Position numbers and translations under genes: made by a program. 9,897 bases of DNA from SZUA-442 sp051011415 (GTDB lineage Bacteria > Actinomycetota > Acidimicrobiia > Spongiisociales > UBA5794). Where the stretch lies: NCBI GenBank assembly GCA_051011415.1, contig JBPCTY010000071.1, positions 1 to 9,897 of the forward strand, in the 5' to 3' direction. Positions 1 to 6,241 of the stretch are shown piece by piece. The notes under the pieces were generated by a model. The model searched no databases, had not been told where the DNA came from, and saw only the letters and a program-made list of their open reading frames with translations. Position 1 is the stretch's first letter. Each line of letters opens with the position of its first letter.

Positions 1-438
1 GTCACGTCTCGGATGGCGCTTCCGCTGTTCCTCGCAGCGATCACTTGGGTCGTGTTCGTCATCGCCGGTATCAAGCGGCAGGGATTTCACTACTTCCTTG
101 GCATCGTGTGGCCGACTTCCGTACCTATCGCACTGCGCCCGCTGGTCGGGTTGATCGAATTCTTCTCGATCCTCATCCTCCGGCCGATCACACTCGCGGT
201 GCGGTTGTTCGCCAACCTCGTCGCTGGTCACCTCATGCTCACCCTGCTGCTCGTCTCGGGTTGGGTATTCATGAGCTCGGTCGGAAGCATCGGGCTCAAG
301 GCCGGTATTGGTGTTGCCTGGTTCACGGTCGGACTGGGCATCTACGTATTCGAAATCGTCGTGATCATTTTGCAGGCATACATCTTCACGTTGTTGTCAG
401 CGGTCTACGTGCAAACGTCGCTCTACCCAGAGCACTAG
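1..438 (+). CDS. atpB: ATP synthase Fo subunit a, 3' part (5' end outside window)
   Basis: Subunit a is the membrane stator that forms the two proton half-channels beside the c-ring. The open frame runs from base 1 with no start, so the N-terminus is missing and 145 residues are visible. The motif LAVRLFANLVAGH contains the essential arginine (codon 202-204, E. coli aArg210 equivalent). ILQAYIFTLLSAVYV contains the conserved Gln (codon 373-375, E. coli Gln252 equivalent). At E. coli positions Glu219 and His245 this protein has His (229-231) and Glu (352-354), the swapped arrangement. The segment between these two positions is about 15 residues longer than in E. coli. Several hydrophobic segments fit the last membrane helices of the family. 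It is first in the visible operon, 31 nt before atpE. Identity is certain from motifs and gene order. Confidence 0.97.
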   Translation, partial: VTSRMALPLFLAAITWVVFVIAGIKRQGFHYFLGIVWPTSVPIALRPLVGLIEFFSILILRPITLAVRLFANLVAGHLMLTLLLVSGWVFMSSVGSIGLKAGIGVAWFTVGLGIYVFEIVVIILQAYIFTLLSAVYVQTSLYPEH

Positions 439-453
439 AAAAAGTCAGAAAGT

Positions 454-462
454 AAGGAAGGA
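454..462 (+). promoter_or_regulatory. Strong ribosome binding site of atpE
   Basis: The purine run AAGGAAGGA ends 7 nt before the atpE ATG at 470. It is the best Shine-Dalgarno match in the ATP synthase operon. This suits the need for about ten c subunits per complex; the link to stoichiometry is inference by analogy with the enhanced initiation region of E. coli atpE. Confidence 0.7.
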
Positions 463-469
463 CCACTTC

Positions 470-682
470 ATGGAAGAAATCAAGTCCGCGATCGCTCTGA
501 TCGGATACGGACTCGCAGCAATCGGACCTGGTATCGGTATCGGTATCATTGCTGGGAGCGCGATTGAAGCGATGGCTCGTCAGCCAGAAGCTGCTGGATT
601 GGCAAGGACCACGATGTTCCTTGGTATCGCCTTCACCGAGGCGCTCGCACTTATCGGCTTCGTTCTCTTCTTCCTCGTATAA
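470..682 (+). CDS. atpE: ATP synthase Fo subunit c (proteolipid)
   Basis: This 70-residue hairpin protein forms the rotating c-ring in the membrane. Helix 1 carries the glycine-rich motif GPGIGIG (residues 19-25), the polar loop is RQP (37-39), and helix 2 carries the ion-binding carboxylate Glu57 in AFTEALAL. Na+-type rings usually have a Gln in helix 1 and Ser/Thr right after the Glu. Here the aligned positions are Ile24 and Ala58, which argues for proton coupling. Length is at the short end of the family. It has a strong Shine-Dalgarno sequence and lies between atpB and atpF, as expected. Confidence 0.98.
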   Translation: MEEIKSAIALIGYGLAAIGPGIGIGIIAGSAIEAMARQPEAAGLARTTMFLGIAFTEALALIGFVLFFLV

Positions 683-685
683 GGG
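681..685 (+). promoter_or_regulatory. Ribosome binding site deciding the atpF start
   Basis: AAGGG overlaps the atpE stop codon (TAA, 680-682). It directly abuts the first ATG at 686 (no spacer) but sits 6 nt before the second in-frame ATG at 692. Normal Shine-Dalgarno spacing therefore favours 692 as the atpF start. The two starts differ by only two residues (Met-Ile). Confidence 0.6.
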
Positions 686-691
686 ATGATC

Positions 692-1246
692 ATGAATCTG
701 GCATGGAACGTGATTCTGGCTGCAGAAGCCTCGTCCGAAGACTCGGGGGGCATCGGTCTGCTGCTGCCCGCACCCGAAGAGCTGATTGCCGGAATCATCG
801 CCTTCGCAATCATCTTTGTCGTGGTGTGGAAGTTTGCACTACCGACGTTCAAAGAGACGCTGGAGGCCCGTCAGGCTGCAATCCGGACGGATCTTGAAGC
901 CGCAGAGAAGACGAAGCTCGAAGCCTCGTCGCTTCTGACGGACTATCAAGCCCAGGTGGCTGGCGCAAATGAGGAAGCTGCACAGATAGTGGCTGATGCC
1001 CGCGAAGCGGGAGAAGCCGTCAAGGCCGACATCATCGCTCGTGCGGAAGCTGATGCCGAAGCCATCCGACAACGTGCGTCCGAAGAAATGGTGACCGAGA
1101 GGGAGCGCGTTGCTGACGAGCTTCGTCGGCAGGTTGCTGACCTTTCGATCAGCGTTGCCGAGAAGGTCGTTGCCTCGAGTATCGACGAGAACTCCCAGCG
1201 AGATCTTGTTGACCGCTACATCGATGATCTCGGTGGGGTGCGGTAA
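692..1246 (+). CDS. atpF: ATP synthase Fo subunit b (peripheral stalk)
   Basis: Subunit b anchors the peripheral stalk that keeps F1 from turning with the rotor. The protein has 184 residues from ATG 692, or 186 from ATG 686. After a short polar N-terminus there is one membrane helix (about residues 31-50), then a long Ala/Glu/Arg-rich helix typical of the b dimer, with the family pattern EARQAAIRTDLEAAE just after the membrane. The C-terminus (SVAEKVVASSIDENSQRDLVDRY, about 155-177) resembles the delta-binding end of b. It is a single ordinary b; no second b/b' gene is present, and it is not fused to delta as in mycobacteria. It ends 3 nt before atpH. Confidence 0.96.
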   Translation: MNLAWNVILAAEASSEDSGGIGLLLPAPEELIAGIIAFAIIFVVVWKFALPTFKETLEARQAAIRTDLEAAEKTKLEASSLLTDYQAQVAGANEEAAQIVADAREAGEAVKADIIARAEADAEAIRQRASEEMVTERERVADELRRQVADLSISVAEKVVASSIDENSQRDLVDRYIDDLGGVR

Positions 1247-1249
1247 CCG

Positions 1250-1795
1250 ATGGACGAAGCCAGAAATCCGTCAGAGACGGCAGATGCCTACGCATCTGCG
1301 CTTCTTCGGATCGCTTCTTCCGAGGAAGATCCGAACGCGGCATCCGATGAGATGTACAAGGCTGCGATGGGACTTAGCGACCACGCTGACCTGATCGATA
1401 CGTTCACGGACGTACGCATCCCAGACGACCGCAAGCGGGGGATTCTCGATGATCTACTCGGTGCAAAGGCGTCAAGGACGACCGTTGCTGCAATGAACTT
1501 TGTGGTCGCTGCAGGCCACGCAAGACAACTTGGCCAGATCGCTGGCAGGCTCGCTGAGCTGAGCGCAGAAGCTGAGGGCGAGGTCCTCGCCGAGGTGCGC
1601 GTGCCTTCCGAGTTGTCACCAGAACAAACCGAACGTCTCAAGGCTGCGCTCGAGCAGGTCACAGGGAAACGAATCGACGTCAGGGTGACGATCGACTCCG
1701 CTGTGATCGGCGGCGTTGTCGCCAAGGTTGGAGACACAGTGCTTGATGGATCGGTACAGCACCGGTTCACCGAGCTCCGAGAGCAATGGGGCTGA
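1250..1795 (+). CDS. atpH: ATP synthase F1 subunit delta
   Basis: Delta (OSCP equivalent) joins the peripheral stalk to the top of the alpha3beta3 head. The 181-residue length is normal. The N-terminal half is a helical domain beginning with the family feature of a Tyr-Ala-x-Ala-Leu segment (DAYASALLRIA, about residues 12-22). The C-terminal half holds the OSCP/delta signature GGVVAKVGDTVLDGSV (154-169). The ATG lies 3 nt after the atpF stop, so the two are probably translationally coupled. A G-rich run (GGTGGGGTG, 1232-1240) could serve as a weak ribosome binding site. Confidence 0.96.
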   Translation: MDEARNPSETADAYASALLRIASSEEDPNAASDEMYKAAMGLSDHADLIDTFTDVRIPDDRKRGILDDLLGAKASRTTVAAMNFVVAAGHARQLGQIAGRLAELSAEAEGEVLAEVRVPSELSPEQTERLKAALEQVTGKRIDVRVTIDSAVIGGVVAKVGDTVLDGSVQHRFTELREQWG

Positions 1796-1801
1796 TCACC
1801 A

Positions 1802-3334
1802 ATGGCTGAATTGACAATTGACACCGGAGACATCGCTTCAGCGCTCCAGTCGAACCTTGAGGGATGGTCCCCATCTCTTGAGGCCGAGACGATGGGATAT
1901 GTCCTGTCCGTCGGCGATGGCGTTGCACGCGTCGCCGGACTCCCGAACGCGATGGCATCCGAGCTACTCGAATTCCCTGGTGGACTCATTGGTGTGGCCC
2001 TGAACCTCGACGAGGACTCAATCGGCGCCGTCATCATGGGTGACGCATCGGGAATCGAAGAAGGGGATGAGGTCCGGTCGACCGGTCGAGTCCTCTCAAT
2101 TCCGGTCGGAGACGCACTTCTTGGACGTGTTGTTGACCCGCTCGGAGTGCCGCTCGACGGCAAGGGCGATCTCAACGCAACCGAGCGTCGTCTGCTTGAG
2201 ACGCAGGCTCCATCGGTCGTAGAACGCCAACCCGTTGCTGAACCGCTGCAAACGGGTATCAAGGCAATCGATGCCATGACGCCGATCGGCCGTGGTCAGC
2301 GTCAGCTCATCATTGGTGACCGTCAGACCGGAAAGACAGCCGTAGTTGTCGACACGATTCTTGCCCAAAAGGGTCTCGGTGTGAAGTGCATCTACGTTGC
2401 AATCGGTCAGAAGAACTCAACGGTTGCGGAGATTGTCGACACGCTTGAAGACGCCGGGGCGATGGACTACACCGTTGTCGTCAACGCTTCGGCTGGCGAC
2501 TCGGCAGCACTCCAGATGTATGCGCCGTACGCAGGGTCCGCAATTGGACAGCATTGGATGTTCAACGGCGAGCACGCTCTCGTCATCTTCGATGACCTGA
2601 CCAAGCAGGCTGTTGCGTATCGCGAGATTTCGCTGCTTCTTCGTCGCCCGCCAGGCCGTGAGGCGTATCCGGGAGACGTGTTCTATCTCCACAGCAGGTT
2701 GCTCGAGCGGTGCGCAAAGTTGTCGGATGAACTCGGTGGCGGTTCGCTTACGGGCCTCCCGATCATTGAGACCAAGGCGAACGATGTTTCTGCCTACATT
2801 CCGACGAACGTCATCTCAATTACGGATGGTCAGATATTTCTTGAAACTGATCTCTTCTTTTCCGGCATCCGCCCTGCCATCAACGCAGGTATTTCGGTGT
2901 CGAGAGTCGGTGGTGCGGCACAGATCAAGGCAATGCGAAAGGTCGCAGGACCGCTGCGATTGAACCTGGCGCAGTTTCGGGAACTGGAAGCCTTTGCGGA
3001 GTTCGGATCCGAGCTCGACGCAACTTCTCTTGCGCAGCTCGACCGAGGACGTCGAGTGGTCGAAGTCCTCAAGCAGGGTCAGTACCAGCCGCTTCCGGTC
3101 GCAGAGCAGGTCGTCTCGATCTTTGCGGTGACCGAGGGATACATGGACGACATTGAGCCATCCGAGATCGCTTCCTTCGAAACAGAGCTCCTCGAATACG
3201 TCCGCTCTCGTCATGGATCCCTCATCGCACAGATTGCTGATACAGGAGAGCTTCCGGAGGACGAACTCGTCGCTGCAATCACCGCCTTCAAGGCGTCGCT
3301 CGGTGGCGAGACTCCAACGGAGTCGGAGGGCTAG
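1802..3334 (+). CDS. atpA: ATP synthase F1 subunit alpha
   Basis: Alpha is the regulatory nucleotide-binding subunit of the alpha3beta3 head. The 510 residues match the usual length. Visible features are the N-terminal beta-barrel domain, the Walker A loop GDRQTGKT (172-179), the conserved stretch VIFDDLTKQAVAYREISLLL (261-280), the ATPase alpha/beta signature PAINAGISVS (358-367) and the arginine finger Arg368 in SRVGG. The C-terminus stops at the ordinary place (GGETPTESEG), so the long inhibitory C-terminal tail of mycobacterial alpha is absent. Cys304 in LLERCAKLSDE sits where most homologues, from memory, have Ala. The ATG is 6 nt after the atpH stop. The coding sequence contains the ribosome binding site for atpG at its end. 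Confidence 0.99.
   Translation: MAELTIDTGDIASALQSNLEGWSPSLEAETMGYVLSVGDGVARVAGLPNAMASELLEFPGGLIGVALNLDEDSIGAVIMGDASGIEEGDEVRSTGRVLSIPVGDALLGRVVDPLGVPLDGKGDLNATERRLLETQAPSVVERQPVAEPLQTGIKAIDAMTPIGRGQRQLIIGDRQTGKTAVVVDTILAQKGLGVKCIYVAIGQKNSTVAEIVDTLEDAGAMDYTVVVNASAGDSAALQMYAPYAGSAIGQHWMFNGEHALVIFDDLTKQAVAYREISLLLRRPPGREAYPGDVFYLHSRLLERCAKLSDELGGGSLTGLPIIETKANDVSAYIPTNVISITDGQIFLETDLFFSGIRPAINAGISVSRVGGAAQIKAMRKVAGPLRLNLAQFRELEAFAEFGSELDATSLAQLDRGRRVVEVLKQGQYQPLPVAEQVVSIFAVTEGYMDDIEPSEIASFETELLEYVRSRHGSLIAQIADTGELPEDELVAAITAFKASLGGETPTESEG
3325..3330 (+). promoter_or_regulatory. Ribosome binding site for the GTG start of atpG
   Basis: GGAGGG lies inside the last codons of atpA, 9 nt before the GTG at 3340. 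No in-frame ATG lies nearby upstream, and the conserved gamma N-terminus begins right after this GTG, so the site supports a non-ATG start. Confidence 0.7.
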
Positions 3335-3339
3335 AGACC

Positions 3340-4227
3340 GTGGCGTCAGCCGAAGTTCGGGCGATCCGCCGAAGGATCAGAAGCGTCGAGTCGACGATGA
3401 AGATCACGCGCGCAATGGAGCTGATTGCGACAGCACGCATCGGTAAGGCCCAGGTGAGGGTTGCGCAGTCCAAGCCATACACCGAAAAGATGAACGACGT
3501 GATCCGGAACATCGCTGCCGCGACCGGATCTCTCTCGCATCCTCTGCTCGAGCGTCGTGAGATCAACACTGTTGGCGTGCTCGTCGTTACGTCCGATAGA
3601 GGTCTCGCCGGCGGATACAACGCTTCAGTGATTCGGATGGCAGATCTTGCGATTCGTAAGCATCAGGCCGAAGGACGCATCGTTCGGGTGTACACGGTTG
3701 GAGCCAAGGCCTTGTCGTACTTTCGATACCGAAAGTATTCGATCGATCGCTACTGGCTTGGTGTGACCGATACACCGACCTATTCGGATGCTCGATCGAT
3801 CGCAAATATTCTGCTTGAGGAATACGCAACCGAGCGAGTGGATGCGGTTGAGGCGTACACGACCGAGTACATCTCGGCGCTCACCCAGACAGCCATTGAC
3901 TGGAACGTGTTGCCGATCGAACCACCAGCGGCTGAAGCCGACGAAGGGGATGATGGACTCCCGAGCGGGTACACATTCGAACCGTCCCCGGAGGAGATTC
4001 TTGGTCGACTGCTGCCGAGATATCTCGAAGGAACGGTTTTTGGAATGCTGCTGGAGGCATCTGCTTCTGAACACGCTGCGAGACGAAGGGCCATGAAGGC
4101 CGCAACCGAGAACGCCGAAGAGCTCACCAGACTTCTCACCCGCGAGGCCAACCAGGCCAGACAGGCTGAGATCACTACAGAAATCAGCGAAATCGTTGGT
4201 GGCGCAGAAGCGCTATCGAACGGTTGA
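3340..4227 (+). CDS. atpG: ATP synthase F1 subunit gamma
   Basis: Gamma is the central rotor shaft coupling c-ring rotation to catalysis in beta. The protein has 295 residues, a normal length, and begins with GTG. The N-terminal coiled-coil helix is recognisable from VRAIRRRIRSVESTMKITRAM (residues 6-26, a variant of the common RRIRSVxNTxxITKAM). The central Rossmann-like domain contains TSDRGLAGGYN (84-94). The C-terminal helix carries ARRRAMKAATENAEEL and the gamma signature ITTEISEIVGGAEAL (278-292). The gap to atpA is 5 nt. The stop codon TGA (4225-4227) lies 26 nt before the preferred atpD ATG. Confidence 0.98.
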   Translation: MASAEVRAIRRRIRSVESTMKITRAMELIATARIGKAQVRVAQSKPYTEKMNDVIRNIAAATGSLSHPLLERREINTVGVLVVTSDRGLAGGYNASVIRMADLAIRKHQAEGRIVRVYTVGAKALSYFRYRKYSIDRYWLGVTDTPTYSDARSIANILLEEYATERVDAVEAYTTEYISALTQTAIDWNVLPIEPPAAEADEGDDGLPSGYTFEPSPEEILGRLLPRYLEGTVFGMLLEASASEHAARRRAMKAATENAEELTRLLTREANQARQAEITTEISEIVGGAEALSNG

Positions 4228-4241
4228 CGATCGAAGAACAC

Positions 4242-4246
4242 GGAGA
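4242..4246 (+). promoter_or_regulatory. Ribosome binding site deciding the atpD start
   Basis: GGAGA ends 7 nt before the ATG at 4254. The alternative TTG at 4224, which overlaps the atpG stop, has no comparable site at good spacing. This supports ATG 4254 as the start of the beta subunit. Confidence 0.65.
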
Positions 4247-4253
4247 AACAGAC

Positions 4254-5678
4254 ATGAGCGTGACAACACTCGCCTCGGGAAGGATCGTCAAGGTCGCTGG
4301 CCCAGTCGTGGATGTGGAGTTCCCATCCAATGCGCTGCCGGAGATCAACTATGCCCTTGAGGTCGATCTTGAGGTCCAAGGGAACAAGCAGACCATCCTG
4401 TGCGAGGTCGCACAGCAGCTTGGTGACGACCAAATCCGTGCCGTTGCATTGGCACCAACCGACGGACTTGTCCGCGGTGCCGAGGTTCGTAACACAGGTG
4501 CCCCAATCTCTGTGCCAGTCGGGGACCAGACCCTTGGCCACATTTTCAATGTCTGGGGCACCGCGCTTGACGCTCCAGACCTTGAGTTCGAGGGCGACTC
4601 GTGGCCAATCCATCGTGATCCACCGGCGTTCGAGGATGTGCAGCCGCAGAAGAAGGTTTTCGAGACGGGTATCAAGGTCATTGACCTGATCAGCCCGTAT
4701 CTCGAAGGTGGAAAGATCGGTCTCTTTGGTGGTGCCGGCGTCGGCAAGACAGTGCTGATCCAGGAGATGATCAACCGTGTTGCTACTCAGCACGGTGGTG
4801 TCTCCGTATTCGCCGGTGTGGGCGAACGCACACGCGAGGGGAATGACCTCTTCCTTGAGATGAAGGAATCGGGCGTCATCGACAAGGCAGCTCTCGTGTT
4901 CGGCCAGATGGACGAACCTCCCGGAGTCCGCCTGCGTGTTGCCCTTTCGGCGCTCACCATGGCTGAGTACTTCCGTGACGTTCAGCAGCAGGACGTGTTG
5001 CTCTTCATTGACAACATCTTCCGCTTCACCCAGGCCGGCTCGGAGGTTTCAACTCTTCTCGGGCGTATGCCTTCTGCAGTGGGCTACCAGCCGACGCTCT
5101 CGTCCGAGATGGGTGCACTTCAGGAGCGCATTACATCGCTGAAGGGTCGATCGATCACGTCTCTCCAGGCCATCTACGTGCCTGCAGACGACATCACCGA
5201 CCCGGCACCACATACGGCTTTTGCACACCTCGATGCGACGACCGTGCTGTCGAGGCCTCTCACGGCGCTCGGTATCTATCCAGCTGTCGATCCGCTGGAC
5301 TCCAACAGCCGTGCGCTCGACCCCCAGATTGTCGGTGATGAGCACTACGCAGTAGCAACCCAGGTCCAGCTTGTACTCCAGCGGTACAAGGATCTTCAGG
5401 ACATCATCGCCATTCTCGGAATGGATGAGCTGTCAGAAGAGGACAAACTGGTTGTCAACAGGGCTCGAAGGATCCAGAAGTTCCTTTCGCAGCCAATGTT
5501 CGTGGCAGAGCAGTTCACCGGGCAGGCAGGTGTCTTCACCTCGCTTGATGAGACCATCGCATCGTTCAAGGCGATCCTTGATGGCGAGCTCGATCACCTG
5601 CCCGAGCAGGCGTTCTACATGGTCGGTGGTGCCGAAGATGCGATCGCAAAGGCCAAGGAGCTCGAGGCAGCCCTCTGA
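4254..5678 (+). CDS. atpD: ATP synthase F1 subunit beta (catalytic)
   Basis: Beta is the catalytic subunit that makes ATP from ADP and phosphate. From ATG 4254 it has 474 residues, a typical length. Landmarks are the N-terminal barrel (GRIVKVAGPVVDVEFP, 9-24), Walker A GGAGVGKT (159-166), the catalytic glutamate Glu191 in GERTREGND, Walker B ending at Asp253 (DVLLFIDN), the alpha/beta signature PAVDPLDSNS (343-352) and DELSEED (391-397), the contact with gamma. The N-terminal residues after 4254 fit the family, whereas the ten extra residues from TTG 4224 (TIEEHGETD) do not look like a beta N-terminus. The stop overlaps the atpC start by 1 nt (TGATG). Confidence 0.99.
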   Translation: MSVTTLASGRIVKVAGPVVDVEFPSNALPEINYALEVDLEVQGNKQTILCEVAQQLGDDQIRAVALAPTDGLVRGAEVRNTGAPISVPVGDQTLGHIFNVWGTALDAPDLEFEGDSWPIHRDPPAFEDVQPQKKVFETGIKVIDLISPYLEGGKIGLFGGAGVGKTVLIQEMINRVATQHGGVSVFAGVGERTREGNDLFLEMKESGVIDKAALVFGQMDEPPGVRLRVALSALTMAEYFRDVQQQDVLLFIDNIFRFTQAGSEVSTLLGRMPSAVGYQPTLSSEMGALQERITSLKGRSITSLQAIYVPADDITDPAPHTAFAHLDATTVLSRPLTALGIYPAVDPLDSNSRALDPQIVGDEHYAVATQVQLVLQRYKDLQDIIAILGMDELSEEDKLVVNRARRIQKFLSQPMFVAEQFTGQAGVFTSLDETIASFKAILDGELDHLPEQAFYMVGGAEDAIAKAKELEAAL

Positions 5679-6019
5679 TGGCGAATACGTTCCAAGTCGA
5701 CATCGTTACCCCCGAGTCCGTCGTTTGGTCGGGTGAGGCCGAGATGGTTCTCGCTCGTACAACCGAGGGTGATATCGGCGTGTTGGCGAACCATGAGCCG
5801 ACGATGGCAGCACTCGCAACCGGTGCGGTGGCGATCCACCATGACGGTGCGGTGACATCCGCAGGCATCCATGGCGGATTTCTGCAGATCTTCAAGAACC
5901 AGGTGACCCTGCTGACCGACCGCGCAGAGCTCACCGAAGGTGGCGTCGAGGGTGCGCGAGAAGCAGCACGCGCCCTCCGTGAAGCCGAGGAAGCGACCGA
6001 GGACCAGTCGAGTCCTTGA
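5678..6019 (+). CDS. atpC: ATP synthase F1 subunit epsilon, short C-terminal domain
   Basis: Epsilon links gamma to the c-ring and in many bacteria restrains ATP hydrolysis. The N-terminal beta-sandwich is intact: VDIVTPESVVWSGEAEMV (7-24) and GDIGVLANHEP (31-41) are classic. The C-terminal part after about residue 84 is only about 30 residues, with one Ala/Glu/Arg-rich helix (GGVEGAREAARALREAEEA) and a polar tail. E. coli epsilon has 139 residues and two C-terminal helices, so this one (113) probably lacks a full inhibitory helical arm. The ATG overlaps the atpD stop by 1 nt, with GAGG (5664-5667) 10 nt upstream. It is the last gene of the ATP synthase operon. The same frame stays open after its TGA down to 6241. 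Confidence 0.96.
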   Translation: MANTFQVDIVTPESVVWSGEAEMVLARTTEGDIGVLANHEPTMAALATGAVAIHHDGAVTSAGIHGGFLQIFKNQVTLLTDRAELTEGGVEGAREAARALREAEEATEDQSSP

Positions 6020-6053
6020 GTCCGTTGTCCAACCGTCCGATACTGCGTTTGCG

Positions 6054-6180
6054 GAGCTCACAGCTCGAATAACTGCAGATTGGAGGCTCTGATGCATCGC
6101 GACATCGTTGGCGGCACGCCATCCGAGATCAGTAACCAATGCTCGATGGCTGGTGGCTTAGAGATCTCTGACGTAGTCAG
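6054..6180 (+). other. Cluster of three small hairpins and a 10-bp palindrome
   Basis: Three perfect inverted repeats share the same geometry, a 5-bp stem with a 3-nt loop: GAGCT-CAC-AGCTC (6054-6066), TGGCG-GCA-CGCCA (6109-6121) and CTGAC-GTA-GTCAG (6168-6180). A perfect palindrome AGAGATCTCT occupies 6160-6169 and overlaps the third hairpin by 2 nt. None is followed by a T-run, so they do not look like intrinsic terminators. They could form mRNA structure between atpC and the glycosyltransferase genes or be protein-binding sites. Two of the three lie inside the small ORF at 6092-6241. Function is unknown. Confidence 0.4.
6082..6086 (+). promoter_or_regulatory. Ribosome binding site of the small ORF
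   Basis: GGAGG lies 5 nt before the ATG at 6092. It is a near-ideal Shine-Dalgarno sequence and the main evidence that the short ORF downstream is translated. Confidence 0.5.
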
Positions 6181-6241
6181 TGCGGCGATGCCTTGGAACG
6201 ACAGCGCGGTCCCATCTGAACTCAGGCAGTTCGCCGAATGA
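6092..6241 (+). CDS. Possible small protein of 49 residues, unknown function
   Basis: I do not recognise this protein. It begins MHRDIVGGTPSEIS and ends PSELRQFAE, is mildly acidic to neutral, has one Cys and two Trp/Phe residues near the C-terminus, and shows no membrane segment or signal peptide. Support for translation comes from GGAGG at ideal spacing, from third codon positions that are about two-thirds G or C by my count, and from a TGA that overlaps the ATG of the next gene in an ATGA (6238-6241). That next start has only a weak ribosome binding site of its own, so this ORF may act as a leader that couples translation to it. The alternative is that it is a chance frame in an untranslated spacer. 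Confidence 0.42.
   Translation: MHRDIVGGTPSEISNQCSMAGGLEISDVVSAAMPWNDSAVPSELRQFAE

Noticed and set aside
1288..2277. Long minus-strand ORF of 329 codons opposite atpH and atpA
   Set aside because: It lies fully antisense to two conserved genes, is Ser/Arg/Pro-rich with no recognisable motif, and is what third-position G/C bias produces on the opposite strand.
4224..4253. Upstream TTG start for atpD overlapping the atpG stop
   Set aside because: The ATG at 4254 has a Shine-Dalgarno sequence at normal spacing, and the ten extra residues do not resemble a beta-subunit N-terminus.
3780..4793. Minus-strand ORF of 337 codons opposite atpG and atpD
   Set aside because: It spans two conserved sense genes and their junction, shows no family motif, and has a composition explained by the sense codons.
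6054..6075. Intrinsic terminator after atpC
   Set aside because: The GAGCT-CAC-AGCTC hairpin has only five base pairs and is followed by GAATAACT rather than a T-run.
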